A stretch of DNA of 64,000 bases, from contig NZ_JAFCLZ010000007.1 of assembly GCF_018130165.1 (NCBI RefSeq), positions 124,001 through 188,000 of the forward strand, written 5' to 3'. The notes under the pieces were generated by a model that saw nothing but the letters and a program-made list of their open reading frames with translations, was not told where the DNA came from and ran no database searches. The position numbers and the translations under genes are program-made. The DNA comes from Bradyrhizobium sp. JYMT SZCCT0180 (lineage in GTDB: Bacteria > Pseudomonadota > Alphaproteobacteria > Rhizobiales > Xanthobacteraceae). Shown piece by piece: positions 1 through 8,496 of this stretch (position 1 is its first letter; every line of letters starts with the position of its first letter).

Positions 1-153
1 GGCGTAAACGCTGGGATTGACCGTGTTGAAGATGCCGCCGACCAGGATCGGCCGCCACGAAATCTCGACGCCGAGTTCTTTTGCAAGTGGCTGGATGTTA
101 TGGAAGGCGAGATACGTCCAGGGACTGGAACAGTCGAAGAAGAATTCGATCAT
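1..153 (-). CDS. 2-hydroxychromene-2-carboxylate isomerase-like protein, N-terminal part (truncated by window)
   Basis: The first 51 codons of a minus-strand gene run off the left edge. The peptide opens MIEFFFDCSSPWTYLAF and continues to a WRPILVGGIFN segment, which matches the N-terminal thioredoxin-fold strand and helix of the DsbA/HCCA-isomerase (kappa GST-like) family. The SSPWTYLA motif is where glutathione and substrate bind in HCCA isomerases of aromatic catabolism. A CxxC pair is absent, which argues against a DsbA-type oxidoreductase. The exact substrate cannot be told from 51 residues. The next gene downstream of this start region is also a GST-fold protein on the same strand. Confidence 0.75.
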   Translation of the reverse strand, partial: MIEFFFDCSSPWTYLAFHNIQPLAKELGVEISWRPILVGGIFNTVNPSVYA

Positions 154-176
154 GGCGTTTCCTTTTTGATTATCGA

Positions 177-302
177 CCCTCATCCTGAGGAGCGCGGAAC
201 GCGCGTCTCGAAGGATGCAGGCCCGTCTGTGGCCTCATGGTTCTCCCGGCGATGCGTAGCATCGTCCGGAGACGGCGCAAGTGCGCCTCCTCACCATGAG
301 GG
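177..302. repeat. Palindromic intergenic repeat, CCCTCATCCTGAGGAG family
   Basis: The left end CCCTCATCCTGAGGAGC and the right end GCGCCTCCTCACCATGAGGG are imperfect inverted copies, with smaller hairpins (for example GCGATGCG...CGTCCGG) inside. A second copy lies at 8393-8489. It separates two minus-strand genes and can fold in RNA from either strand. Confidence 0.8.
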
Positions 303-312
303 TTGGGAATTG

Positions 313-1014
313 TCACTTCCGTCCAACCATCTCCTTCGCCTTCGCGCCGAACATGTTCCTGCGCGCTTCCTCGTCGAACGGTTCTTTGACGAACTTGCCG
401 ATCGCCAATCCCGCCTGCACCTGCGGCCGGGCGCGCACGACGGCGTACCAGCGCTTGATGTTGGGATAATCGTCGAGCGTAAAGCCCTGCGCCTTGTGGG
501 TCATGGTCCAGGGGAAGCAGGCAATGTCGGCGATCGAATATTCGCCCGCGATATAGGCCCCAGTCTTGCCCAGTTGGGTGTCGAGCACGCGATAGAGCCG
601 CGCCGCCTCGTCACGGTAGCGCTCGATGGCGTACGGGATCTTTTCCTGCGCATAGAGCGCGAAATGGCCGTGCTGGCCGAGCATGGGCCCGAGCCCACTC
701 ATCTGCCACATCACCCACTGCACCGCGTGGGAGCGGCCGCGCGCGTCTGTGGGCAAGAAGCGGCCGGTCTTTTCCGCGAGATAAATCAGGATCGCACCGG
801 TCTCGAACACGGAGAACGGCGCGCCGCCGTCGGCCGGCGCATGGTCGACGATGGCCGGAATGCGGTTATTGGGACTGATCGCGAGGAATTCAGGTTCGAA
901 CTGCTCGCCGGCGCGGATGTTGACCGGGATCACCGTATAAGGGAGCCCGAGTTCCTCCAGCATGATCGAGATTTTCCAGCCATTGGGCGTCGGCGCGTAG
1001 TGCAAGTCGATCAT
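313..1014 (-). CDS. Glutathione S-transferase family protein (YfcG/YghU-like)
   Basis: This 233-residue protein has an N-terminal thioredoxin-like domain (about 1-85) and an all-helical C-terminal domain (about 95-215). The motif YAPTPNGWK near the N-terminus has the Thr-x-Asn arrangement of the Nu-class GSTs YfcG and YghU, which use Thr/Asn rather than Tyr/Ser and act as glutathione-dependent disulfide-bond reductases. A cis-proline context (NNRIPAIVD) and the FETGAI glutathione-binding segment follow at the usual places. It is probably cytosolic. It follows the HCCA-isomerase-like gene after a 24-bp gap plus a palindromic repeat, so co-transcription is possible but not shown. The specific thiol substrate is unknown. 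Confidence 0.9.
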   Translation of the reverse strand: MIDLHYAPTPNGWKISIMLEELGLPYTVIPVNIRAGEQFEPEFLAISPNNRIPAIVDHAPADGGAPFSVFETGAILIYLAEKTGRFLPTDARGRSHAVQWVMWQMSGLGPMLGQHGHFALYAQEKIPYAIERYRDEAARLYRVLDTQLGKTGAYIAGEYSIADIACFPWTMTHKAQGFTLDDYPNIKRWYAVVRARPQVQAGLAIGKFVKEPFDEEARRNMFGAKAKEMVGRK

Positions 1015-1134
1015 GGTTTCCCCGGCAGCCGCACCTGCCGGATTATTCCCGGCGAGAACGACTTTTGTTGTTCTGTACGCCGATCATAAGACATGGCAGA
1101 CAGGCGCTCAATCAGAACCACCCGGGAGGCTCCC

Positions 1135-2157
1135 ATGCTGTTTCCAACGACGATCGCAGGCTCACTTCCGAAGCCGGAATGGCTGGCCGAGCCGAACACG
1201 CTATGGGCGCCCTGGAAATCCAAGGGCGATGAACTCGCCCGCGCCAAGCGCGACGCCACCATGCTGGCCGTGAAGCTGCAGGAGGATTCGGGGGTCGATA
1301 TCGTCACCGAGGGCGAGCAGGCCCGCCAGCATTTCGTCCACGGCTTTCTGGAAAAGGTCGACGGCATCGATTTCGCCCACAAGGTCGAGATGGGCATCCG
1401 CAAAGACCGCTACAAGGCGATGGTGCCGCAGGTGGTCGCGCCGCTGACCCTGAAAGGCCGGGTCCATGCCGATGAGGCCCGCGTCGCCCGCGCCCACACC
1501 AAACACAAGCTGAAATTCACTTTGCCCGGCCCGATGACCATCATCGACACCGTGGCCGACGGCCATTACGGCGATCGCGTCAAGATGGCGTTCGCCTTTG
1601 CCGAACTGCTGAACGAGGAAGCGCGGGCGCTGCAGGCCGACGGCGTCGATATCATCCAGTTCGACGAGCCCGCCTTCAACGTATTCATGGACGAGGTTTC
1701 CGACTGGGGCATCAAGGCGCTGGAGCGCGCCGCGCAGGGGCTGACCTGCGCCACCGCCGTGCACATCTGCTACGGCTACGGCATCAAAGCCAACACCGAC
1801 TGGAAGGAAACGCTGGGCAGCGAGTGGCGGCAGTACGAGGAGATTTTCCCGGCGATCGCCAAAAGCTCGATCCAGCAGGTCGCGATCGAATGCCGCAATT
1901 CCAAGGTGCCGCTGGATCTGCTGGCGCTGTTGACCGGCAAGATCGTCCAGGCCGGCGTGATCGACGTCGCCAGCGACACGGTCGAGACCGCCGAGGACGT
2001 CGTCAAGGTGATCGACGCCGTGTCGAAATTCGTGCCGAAGGCCAACATCGTCGCGACCACCAATTGCGGCATGGCGCCGATGCGCCGGGATATCGCGGAG
2101 GCAAAGCTGGCGGCGCTCGGGGCTGGGGCGAAGCTGGCGCGGCAGCAGTTGGGGTAG
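1135..2157 (+). CDS. Core-only methionine synthase (MetE C-terminal-domain homologue)
   Basis: The 340-residue product corresponds only to the C-terminal catalytic barrel of cobalamin-independent methionine synthase; classical MetE is about twice as long. The zinc ligands are visible: His210 and Cys212 (HICYGYG), Glu252 (AIECRNS) and Cys311 (TTNCGM). GSLPKPEW at the N-terminus and FDEPAF near 180 are family motifs. Such stand-alone core enzymes transfer a methyl group to homocysteine; several use donors other than methyl-folate, and the donor here cannot be read from sequence. An upstream in-frame ATG exists at 1093, but the ATG at 1135 has a GGGAGGC ribosome site at proper distance and begins at the conserved fold. 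It diverges from the GST gene. Confidence 0.85.
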   Translation: MLFPTTIAGSLPKPEWLAEPNTLWAPWKSKGDELARAKRDATMLAVKLQEDSGVDIVTEGEQARQHFVHGFLEKVDGIDFAHKVEMGIRKDRYKAMVPQVVAPLTLKGRVHADEARVARAHTKHKLKFTLPGPMTIIDTVADGHYGDRVKMAFAFAELLNEEARALQADGVDIIQFDEPAFNVFMDEVSDWGIKALERAAQGLTCATAVHICYGYGIKANTDWKETLGSEWRQYEEIFPAIAKSSIQQVAIECRNSKVPLDLLALLTGKIVQAGVIDVASDTVETAEDVVKVIDAVSKFVPKANIVATTNCGMAPMRRDIAEAKLAALGAGAKLARQQLG

Positions 2158-2160
2158 CTG

Positions 2161-2257
2161 TCATTCCGGGGCGCGCGAAGCGCGAGCCCGGAATCCATAC
2201 GCACGATCGTGGTTATGGATTCCGGGCCTGCGCCAAGTGGCGCATCCCGGAATGACG
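2161..2257. repeat. Palindromic intergenic repeat, TCATTCCGGG family
   Basis: The ends TCATTCCGGGGCGC and GCGCATCCCGGAATGACG are inverted copies; an inner pair GAATCCAT/ATGGATTC forms a second stem. Further copies are at 37343 (short form), 37689, 59099 and 61521. It lies between two convergent genes and may act as a transcription end. Confidence 0.85.
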
Positions 2258-2269
2258 ATCCCTAAAGGG

Positions 2270-2887
2270 CTACGCCGTGGCACTCGGATGCAACACCGGC
2301 CGATACCCAGCGCTGATCGCACGCAGCGTCGACGGCGGCGTCAGCAGCATCGCGTCTTCGATCGCATGGCCCGCCTGTCGATATCCCGCCATCGACCATC
2401 GCAGCGCCCTGCCCGCCACGATCAGAAAACTCTCCGCCCCCGCCTGCACCATAGTCCCATCAGCCAGCTTCTCAACCGGCATCGGCAACGCGTGCAGCCG
2501 CTTCTTACCCTTGTCCAGCCGCTCCCGATGCAGCACAGCATCGATATCCCGCGCGAGCAAATTGGCGACGCCGTTGCCCTGTTCCCACGCCGCACGAAAG
2601 CGGTTGGCGTCGTCGCGGCGGCAGAAGAAACAGGGGCGATGGCCCGCGGCGAACGCGGTCGCCTCATCGAGGAAGAACAGTTCGGTCCAGCTGCGCGTGC
2701 CCATCACCTTGCGCCGCCATCCCCTGAACTCGCAGACACAGGTGATCCACGCCGGGCTCGCCCAGCGCTTGTTCAGCAGCGTCTTGGTTGCGGGATCGTG
2801 GATGATGCCGCGATTGCCGGTGAACAGGCCGCGGTGCGGATCGGCGACGATGTCGCCCGAGGGCGTGACGCGGTTTTGCAGCGGCAT
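2270..2887 (-). CDS. Conserved protein of unknown function with a CxxC motif
   Basis: This 205-residue soluble protein was not recognised as a named family. A central segment, AAGHRPCFFCRRDDANRF, resembles the Cys-x-x-Cys portion of Ada-type zinc sites (GYRPCKRC...), which bind zinc and accept methyl groups, but the other Cys pair expected in Ada is not clearly present. A second notable feature is ITCVCEFRGWRR (residues about 48-59), with two cysteines that might complete a metal site. No signal peptide or membrane segment is seen. The gene converges on the methionine synthase gene and is flanked by palindromic repeats on both sides. Coding character and clean termini make it a real gene; any nucleic-acid or metal role is a guess. 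Confidence 0.6.
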   Translation of the reverse strand: MPLQNRVTPSGDIVADPHRGLFTGNRGIIHDPATKTLLNKRWASPAWITCVCEFRGWRRKVMGTRSWTELFFLDEATAFAAGHRPCFFCRRDDANRFRAAWEQGNGVANLLARDIDAVLHRERLDKGKKRLHALPMPVEKLADGTMVQAGAESFLIVAGRALRWSMAGYRQAGHAIEDAMLLTPPSTLRAISAGYRPVLHPSATA

Positions 2888-2897
2888 TGGGTCTGCT

Positions 2898-2939
2898 CCC
2901 TCTCCCCGCCCCTTGCGGGGAGAGGGTTGGGGTGAGGGG
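2898..2939. repeat. Palindromic repeat, CCCTCTCCCC type
   Basis: CCCTCTCCCCGCC is followed by a complementary GGGGAGAGGG, forming a strong hairpin, then by TTGGGGTGAGGGG. This is a widespread type of GC-rich intergenic hairpin in these genomes. A related hairpin follows at 2982. Confidence 0.7.
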
Positions 2940-2981
2940 CACTTTCTATCCGCAAATCCGGTGAGTGCGTTACGAGCGGTA

Positions 2982-3040
2982 CCCCCTCACCCGCCGCGCG
3001 TAAGAGCGCGGCGACCTCTCCCCGCAAGCGGGGCGAGGTC
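2982..3040. repeat. Palindromic repeat related to the preceding hairpin
   Basis: CCCCCTCACCC and CTCTCCCCGC share the sequence of the element at 2898-2939 in the opposite orientation, and CTCTCCCCGCAAGCGGGG forms its own stem. Together the pair flanks about 40 bp between two minus-strand genes. Confidence 0.65.
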
Positions 3041-3049
3041 AAGAAAAAC

Positions 3050-3559
3050 TCAGGCGCCGTCGCGGATCGGCGGCTGGAACGACAGCGCGGTGTCCCAGGG
3101 AAAGTGAATCCAGGTGTCCTGCGACACTTCGGTTATGAAGGTATCGACCAGCGGCTTGCCCTGCGGCTTGGCGTAGACAGCCGCGAAATGCGCCTCCGGC
3201 ATCATCGAACGCACCAGCCGGCCGGTCTTGCCGGTATCGACGAGGTCGTCGACGATCAACAGCCCCTTGCCGGTACCGCCGCCGAGCTTTGCCACATCAG
3301 CCGAAACGCCCTTCAGAGCCTTCAGGTCGCCCTGCCGGGTGTGGTCATAGCTGGCAATGCACACGGTATCGATGATGCGAATGCCGAGTTCGCGCGCCAC
3401 GATCGCGGCCGGCACCAGCCCACCACGGGTAATCGCAATGATGGCATGAAACGGCCCGACCTCGTTGAGCCGCCAGGTCAGCGCCCGGCAATCCCGGTGA
3501 AACTGATCCCACGAGACCGGAAAGGCCTTCTCCAGCGGCGGAGTGACTTTTTCGCTCAT
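3050..3559 (-). CDS. gpt: Xanthine phosphoribosyltransferase
   Basis: The 169-residue protein carries the purine PRTase signature [13 protein letters not shown], the PRPP-binding loop, around residues 95-107, and the earlier [11 protein letters not shown] segment. The product's length and the WIHFPW segment near the C-terminus fit the Gpt family, which converts xanthine and guanine with PRPP to XMP/GMP in purine salvage. The chosen ATG follows GGAGCGAAGTC; the reading frame stays open upstream into the GNAT gene, but that extension has no family counterpart. It lies 41 bp downstream of the GNAT gene, on the same strand as CinA-like and GNAT genes, and is probably transcribed with them. Confidence 0.9.
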   Translation of the reverse strand: MSEKVTPPLEKAFPVSWDQFHRDCRALTWRLNEVGPFHAIIAITRGGLVPAAIVARELGIRIIDTVCIASYDHTRQGDLKALKGVSADVAKLGGGTGKGLLIVDDLVDTGKTGRLVRSMMPEAHFAAVYAKPQGKPLVDTFITEVSQDTWIHFPWDTALSFQPPIRDGA

Positions 3560-3600
3560 GACTTCGCTCCAAAACGATCGGCCACCTTTGATCTCCTCAA

Positions 3601-4065
3601 CTATAGCGACTTTGCCATCTCGCTGGTCGCCGACCAGCCCAGTTGCGCGTACAGCGGCCGTCCCATCTTCGTGGCGTGCAATATCGCGAACGCCACGCCG
3701 CGCCTGGCGAATTCCTGATCCGCCCGGTCCATCAGCGCCTTGGCAATTCCCCGTTTGCGATGCGACGGCTCGACAAACACGTTGAGCACGTAGCCGCGCC
3801 TGTCCTGCGTCGGATGGGAGGGCCCCGGCGGCCACTCGATGGTCATCAGCCCGATTCCCGCGATGGGCTTGCCGTGCTCCTCGACGATATAGCCGAAATA
3901 CGATCCGTCACCGAGATGCTTGGCCAGCCAGGGTCGAAAATGCGCGGTCTGCGTTTCCAAAATCTCTTCGGTCCTGCCCGGCGCATCGGTTTCGCGGAAC
4001 ATCTGTTCACGGTGCCGGCACACCAGTTCGAGATCGTCGGCGCGGATTGGCCTGGTCGAAATCAT
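3601..4065 (-). CDS. GNAT family N-acetyltransferase
   Basis: The 154-residue protein shows the GNAT fold: an N-terminal [11 protein letters not shown] strand, a core [20 protein letters not shown] segment that contains the acetyl-CoA pyrophosphate loop (R-x-x-G-I-A), and a C-terminal LYAQLGWSA motif. These enzymes move acetyl from acetyl-CoA to an amine; the substrate here is unknown. It starts 5 bp after the stop of the CinA-like gene, which suggests translational coupling, and precedes gpt. Confidence 0.88.
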   Translation of the reverse strand: MISTRPIRADDLELVCRHREQMFRETDAPGRTEEILETQTAHFRPWLAKHLGDGSYFGYIVEEHGKPIAGIGLMTIEWPPGPSHPTQDRRGYVLNVFVEPSHRKRGIAKALMDRADQEFARRGVAFAILHATKMGRPLYAQLGWSATSEMAKSL

Positions 4066-4070
4066 CGGTG

Positions 4071-4808
4071 CTATCGCGGCGTGTTCAAACCCGCCAGCAT
4101 CTCCTTCACCGCAGCCATCGCGGCGGCAAGCTTGTCGGGATCGCGCGAGCGGACCACAAGATTGGTGTTCGGCTTCTTGTCTTCGTCCTGGAACGGATAG
4201 CTGCCGATGATGGTGTCGGGATGAGCGCTCGCGATCGCGCGCAAGGGGCCGCCGATGTCGCCTTCCCGCGCATTCGCCCGGACCGAATCCGACAGCATCC
4301 GCACGCCCGATTTCAGCTTCGGCGCGACAATGTCCATCATCGCCTGCATGATCGTGGGAATGCCGGCCATCACGATGACGTTGCCGAGCTTGAAGCCGGG
4401 CGCCAGGATGGTCGCACTCTGGATCAGTTCGGCACCGTCAGGGACGCGGGCCATGCGCAAGCGCGCCTCGTTCAGATCCTGCTCGGTCCAGCGCTCGCGG
4501 AATCGGGCCACCACCTCGGGATGATGATCGATGCCGACGCCGAACGCCTTGGCGACGCTGTCGGCCGTGATGTCGTCATGGGTCGGCCCGATGCCACCGG
4601 TGGTGAAGACGTAATCGTAGCGCTTTCGCAGTGCATCAAGGGCGGCGATGATGTCGGCCTCCTCGTCAGCGACGACGCGGACTTCCTTGAGGTCGATCCC
4701 GATATTGGTCAGGTACTCGGCGATAAAGCCGATGTTCTTGTCCTTGGTCCGGCCGGACAGGATCTCGTCACCAATGACCAGAATACCCGCTGTGACGATC
4801 TCACTCAT
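4071..4808 (-). CDS. CinA-like / MoaB-type molybdopterin-binding domain protein
   Basis: This 245-residue protein is a MoCF-biosynthesis (MoaB/MogA) domain of the type found in the N-terminal half of CinA: AGILVIGDEILSGRTKDKN at the start, then FTTGGIGPTHDDIT, the nucleotide/molybdopterin-binding loop. The C-terminal nicotinamide-nucleotide amidase domain of full CinA is missing, so it should not deamidate NMN by that domain; a pyrophosphatase (ADP-ribose/NMN recycling) role is possible. The start follows GAGGAAGAGGAA directly; a longer frame upstream lacks support. It heads the GNAT-gpt run. Confidence 0.85.
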   Translation of the reverse strand: MSEIVTAGILVIGDEILSGRTKDKNIGFIAEYLTNIGIDLKEVRVVADEEADIIAALDALRKRYDYVFTTGGIGPTHDDITADSVAKAFGVGIDHHPEVVARFRERWTEQDLNEARLRMARVPDGAELIQSATILAPGFKLGNVIVMAGIPTIMQAMMDIVAPKLKSGVRMLSDSVRANAREGDIGGPLRAIASAHPDTIIGSYPFQDEDKKPNTNLVVRSRDPDKLAAAMAAVKEMLAGLNTPR

Positions 4809-5031
4809 TTCCTCTTCCTCACCCTGTCCCCTGACCATGCGCATCCAACGCATTGAAGTCACGGGGCTTTGCTGCCGAAATAAGCACCCGGCAGCCGGTT
4901 TTTCAGGCAGCACGGGGAAACACCCCCATACCAAATGCCCCAGCCCATGCATATCGCGCTGGCCCGGCCCTTGCTACCATCCCGTGAAGTCATGCACTGT
5001 GTCGCATGGCTTCGAAAGATAGTCAGGATTT

Positions 5032-6450
5032 ATGGCAGTCGCGTTTGATGAAATGAATGGCCCCGGCGGGGACCTCCGGCCCGCCTACCAGGAACTCTCC
5101 CGCTGGTTGAAGGAGACGCCTCCGGACGCCCTTGAATATCGCCGCCAGGAAGCGGAGCTGTTGTTCCGCCGGATCGGCATCACCTTCGCCGTTTATGGCG
5201 ACGCCGAAGCCCAGGAACGGCTGATCCCCTTCGACGTGATCCCCCGGATCATGTCGGCCAAGGAATGGACGCTGCTGGAAAAGGGCCTGAAGCAGCGGGT
5301 CCGCGCCCTCAACATGTTCCTGCGCGACATCTATCACGGCCGCGACATCCTGCGCGCCAACATCATCCCCGACGACCTGATCTTCCAGAATCCGGTATTC
5401 CGCCCCGAGATGAACGGCCAGGACGTCCCCCATGACGTCTACGTCCATATCGCCGGGATCGATATCGTCCGGGTCGATGCCGACAATTTCATCGTGCTGG
5501 AGGACAATGCGCGGACCCCGTCCGGCGTGTCCTACATGCTGGAAAACCGCGAAATCATGATGCGGCTGTTTCCGGATCTGTTCGCCCGCCACCGCGTCGC
5601 ACCGGTGGAGAAATACCCCGACGAACTGCTGTCCGCGCTGCGCTCGGTGGCGCCGCTCTCCGCTTCCGCCGAGCCTGTGGTCGCGCTGATGACGCCGGGC
5701 GTCTACAACTCGGCCTATTACGAGCACTCGTTCCTGGCCGACAAGCTCGGGATCGAGCTGGTCGAGGGCCGCGACCTCATCGTCAAGAACGACGAGGTGT
5801 TCATGCGCACCACCGAGGGCCTCAAGCGCGTCGATGTGATCTACCGCCGCGTCGACGACGACTTCCTGGATCCCCTGACCTTCCGCCCGGATTCTGCGCT
5901 CGGCGTCCCCGGGCTAATGTCGGCCTATGCGGCCGGCAACGTCACGCTCGCCAACGCCGTCGGCACCGGCATCGCCGACGACAAGGCGGTCTATTCCTAC
6001 ATGCCGGACATCGTGAAATTCTATCTCGGCGAAGAGCCGATCCTGAAGAACGTGCCTACCTGGCGCTGCCGCGAGCCGAAGGACCTCGCCTATGTGCTCG
6101 ACAATCTCGGGGATCTCGTCGTGAAGGAGGTGCACGGCTCCGGCGGCTACGGCATGCTGATCGGCCCCGCCGCCACCAAGGCGACCATCGAGGCGTTCCG
6201 CGACAAGCTCAAGCGCGAGCCCGAAGGGTTTATTGCGCAGCCGACCTTGGCGCTGTCGACCTGCCCGACCTGCACCGCATCCGGCCTCGCGCCGCGCCAC
6301 GTCGATCTCAGGCCGTTCGTGCTGACCGGGCGCGATCACGTCACCATCGTGCCGGGCGGGTTGACCCGCGTGGCGCTGAAGGAAGGCTCGCTCGTGGTCA
6401 ATTCGAGCCAGGGCGGCGGCACCAAGGACACCTGGATTCTGGACGAATAG
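5032..6450 (+). CDS. Circularly permuted ATP-grasp protein (putative amidoligase)
   Basis: The 472-residue protein belongs to the circularly permuted ATP-grasp family (formerly DUF404/DUF407). Visible signs are GIDIVRVDADNFIVLEDN with the acidic ligands, the YRRVDDDFLDPL motif, and LVVKEVHGSGGYGM, the glycine-rich nucleotide-binding loop, near residue 365. Family members are thought to form amide bonds on small peptides using ATP, but no substrate is established. It is 2 bp upstream of the alpha-E gene, with a transglutaminase gene next, so the three are one operon. Anbu, the protease usually grouped with them, is found 12 kb downstream in this window. Confidence 0.9.
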   Translation: MAVAFDEMNGPGGDLRPAYQELSRWLKETPPDALEYRRQEAELLFRRIGITFAVYGDAEAQERLIPFDVIPRIMSAKEWTLLEKGLKQRVRALNMFLRDIYHGRDILRANIIPDDLIFQNPVFRPEMNGQDVPHDVYVHIAGIDIVRVDADNFIVLEDNARTPSGVSYMLENREIMMRLFPDLFARHRVAPVEKYPDELLSALRSVAPLSASAEPVVALMTPGVYNSAYYEHSFLADKLGIELVEGRDLIVKNDEVFMRTTEGLKRVDVIYRRVDDDFLDPLTFRPDSALGVPGLMSAYAAGNVTLANAVGTGIADDKAVYSYMPDIVKFYLGEEPILKNVPTWRCREPKDLAYVLDNLGDLVVKEVHGSGGYGMLIGPAATKATIEAFRDKLKREPEGFIAQPTLALSTCPTCTASGLAPRHVDLRPFVLTGRDHVTIVPGGLTRVALKEGSLVVNSSQGGGTKDTWILDE

Positions 6451-6452
6451 AG

Positions 6453-7397
6453 ATGCTGTCGCGCACCGCCGAAAACCTGTACTGGCTGGCCCGCTACGTC
6501 GAGCGCGCGGAATATCTCGCGCGCACCATCGACGCGACGTTGCGCGTGACCGCTCTTCCCGCCGCCTATATCGGCAAGACCAATGAGTGGGATTCCGCGC
6601 TATTGACCGCCGGCGTCAGCGCCAGCTTCTACGAAGCCTATCAGGAAGCCAACGAACAGAACGTGGTCGAGTACCTGGCGTTCTCACCGTCCAACCCCTC
6701 CTCGATCAAGAATTGCATCGAGGCAGCGCGGCTCAATTCCCGCTCGGTACGCACCGCGTTGACGAGCGAGATGTGGGACACCATCAACTCGGCCTGGATC
6801 GAGCTGCAGGAGGTGTGGGGCAAAGGCACGTCGAGCCGCGAGGAACTCGCAAAATTCCTGCGCTTCGTGCAGGAGACCTCGCTCCGCTTCGACGGCTCGG
6901 CCTACCGGACCATGCTGCGCAACGACGCCTACTGGTTCTCGCGCCTCGGGCTGCATCTGGAGCGCGCCGACAACACCGCCCGCATTCTCGACGTGAAATA
7001 TCACGTGCTGCTGCCGGAGGAGGAACATGTCGGCGGTCCGCTGGATTATTACCAGTGGACCTCGATCCTGCGCTCGGTGTCGGCGCTGACGGCCTATCAC
7101 TGGGTCTACCGCGAGACGCTAAAGCCCTGGTTGATCGCTGACTTGCTGATCCTCAACGACACGCTGCCGCGCTCGCTGGCGAGCTGCTACAGCAATCTGG
7201 TGCGGAACCTCGACCAGATTGGCGTCGCCTATGGCCGCCAGGGCGCCTCCCAGCGCCACGCCCGCGGCGTCCGCAACCGGCTTGAACACAGCCATATGGA
7301 CGATATCTTCCAGCATGGCGTCCATGAATTCATCCAGGAATTCATTGCGGATAACGCTCGGCTGGGTGAGATCATCACGAAACAATATCTGATCTGA
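6453..7397 (+). CDS. Alpha-E domain protein (DUF403)
   Basis: This 314-residue, mainly helical protein starts MLSRTAENLYWLARYVERAE, the hallmark of the alpha-E superfamily. The rest carries further conserved pieces (ERADNTARILDVKYH; RNRLEHSHMDDIF). Alpha-E proteins are almost always encoded beside circularly permuted ATP-grasp and transglutaminase genes, as here, and are presumed to help that putative peptide-ligating machinery; a biochemical activity is not known. The gene starts 2 bp after the ATP-grasp stop codon, consistent with coupled translation. Confidence 0.92.
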   Translation: MLSRTAENLYWLARYVERAEYLARTIDATLRVTALPAAYIGKTNEWDSALLTAGVSASFYEAYQEANEQNVVEYLAFSPSNPSSIKNCIEAARLNSRSVRTALTSEMWDTINSAWIELQEVWGKGTSSREELAKFLRFVQETSLRFDGSAYRTMLRNDAYWFSRLGLHLERADNTARILDVKYHVLLPEEEHVGGPLDYYQWTSILRSVSALTAYHWVYRETLKPWLIADLLILNDTLPRSLASCYSNLVRNLDQIGVAYGRQGASQRHARGVRNRLEHSHMDDIFQHGVHEFIQEFIADNARLGEIITKQYLI

Positions 7398-7400
7398 TGC

Positions 7401-7494
7401 CGTCATGGCCGGGCTTGTCCCGGCCATCCACGTCTGCTTTAGGAGCGGACCTAGAAAGAAGGCGTGGATGCCCGGGACAAGCCCGGGCATGACG
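7401..7494. repeat. Palindromic intergenic repeat, CGTCATGGCCGGGC family
   Basis: CGTCATGGCCGGGCTTGTCC at the left and GGACAAGCCCGGGCATGACG at the right are inverted copies, and the left arm also forms its own stem (GGCCGGG...CCCGGCC). A second copy lies at 33707-33790. It interrupts the gap between the alpha-E and transglutaminase genes. Confidence 0.85.
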
Positions 7495-7546
7495 AAGTTC
7501 TTGCTCTAGTCTACAAAGAAACACCCGCTTCATTTTCGGTCTACCC

Positions 7547-8383
7547 ATGCGCCTGCGAATTGCCCATACCACCAGCTATCGCTATGAGCCCCCGGCCTCG
7601 GGGGTGATCCAGATCCTGCGGATGACGCCCGGCAGCCATGACGGGCAGTATGTCGCCGAGTGGCAGATCGACGTCTCCACCGATTCCCGGCTCGACATGC
7701 ACCAGGACGCGTTCGGCAATGTCACGCATGTCCTGACTCACGGGCCGCTCGCCGACCTCACCATCAATGTCGAGGGCCTGATCGAGACCCACGACACCGG
7801 CGGCGTGCTGCGCGGCACCGACGAGCGCTTCCCGCCGAGCCTGTTCCTGCGCCCCACCGCGCTGACCGAAGTCAATCCGGCGATGGCGACCTTTGCCCGC
7901 GAGATGCGTTCGGAATCGGGCGACGACGTGCTCGGCTTCCTGCATGCGCTGATGGTGCAGATCAACGAGCACATGACGTTCGACGAGGACCCGACCAACA
8001 GCGGCACCTCGGCGGCGGAGGCCTTCGCTTTGAAGCGCGGCGTGTGCCAGGACTACGCGCATATCTTCATCGCCTGCGCGCGTTCGGGCGGCGTGCCGGC
8101 GCGGTTTGTCTCCGGGCATTTCCTGCGCTCCGACGGCACCGTCAACCAGCAGGCCGGCCACGCCTGGGCCGAAGCCTTCGTGCCTGATTTGGGCTGGGTC
8201 GGTTTCGACGCCGCCAACGGCATCTGCACCACGGACGCCCACGCCCGCATTGCGATCGGCCTCGACTATCTCGGCGCGGCCCCGGTCCGCGGCACCCGTT
8301 ATGGCGGCGGCAACGAGACGCTGACGGTTGCGGTCAAGGTCGAGCAGGCCGGGCGATCAGGGCAGTGGCAGAGCCAGTCGTAG
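7547..8383 (+). CDS. Transglutaminase-like cysteine peptidase-fold protein
   Basis: The 278-residue protein has an N-terminal beta region (IAHTTSYRYEPPASG) and a transglutaminase core with the triad in order: Cys167 (KRGVCQDYAHIF), His (AGHAWAEAF) and Asp (WVGFDAANG). Proteins of this bacterial family are peptidases or amide-exchange enzymes associated with ATP-grasp/alpha-E operons. The position fits a role in cutting or remodelling the product of those two proteins. It sits 149 bp after the alpha-E gene with a palindromic repeat between, so the operon may be attenuated there. No signal peptide is seen. Confidence 0.92.
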   Translation: MRLRIAHTTSYRYEPPASGVIQILRMTPGSHDGQYVAEWQIDVSTDSRLDMHQDAFGNVTHVLTHGPLADLTINVEGLIETHDTGGVLRGTDERFPPSLFLRPTALTEVNPAMATFAREMRSESGDDVLGFLHALMVQINEHMTFDEDPTNSGTSAAEAFALKRGVCQDYAHIFIACARSGGVPARFVSGHFLRSDGTVNQQAGHAWAEAFVPDLGWVGFDAANGICTTDAHARIAIGLDYLGAAPVRGTRYGGGNETLTVAVKVEQAGRSGQWQSQS

Positions 8384-8392
8384 TCTCTACGG

Positions 8393-8489
8393 CCCTCATC
8401 CTGAGGAGGCCGCAAAGCGGCCGTCTCGAAGGATGGCCACGGGCCTCATGGCTCGAGACGCGCGAAAGACGCGCTCCTCACCATGAGGG
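8393..8489. repeat. Palindromic intergenic repeat, CCCTCATCCTGAGGAG family (second copy)
   Basis: The ends CCCTCATCCTGAGGAGGC and GCGCTCCTCACCATGAGGG are inverted copies of each other and match the element at 177-302. It lies between the convergent transglutaminase and binding-protein genes and may end transcription from both sides. Confidence 0.8.
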
Positions 8490-8496
8490 GTGACAT

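Noticed and set aside
100..1089. Long plus-strand frame across the GST gene
   Set aside because: It covers the minus-strand GST gene and a palindromic repeat and has no recognisable domain.
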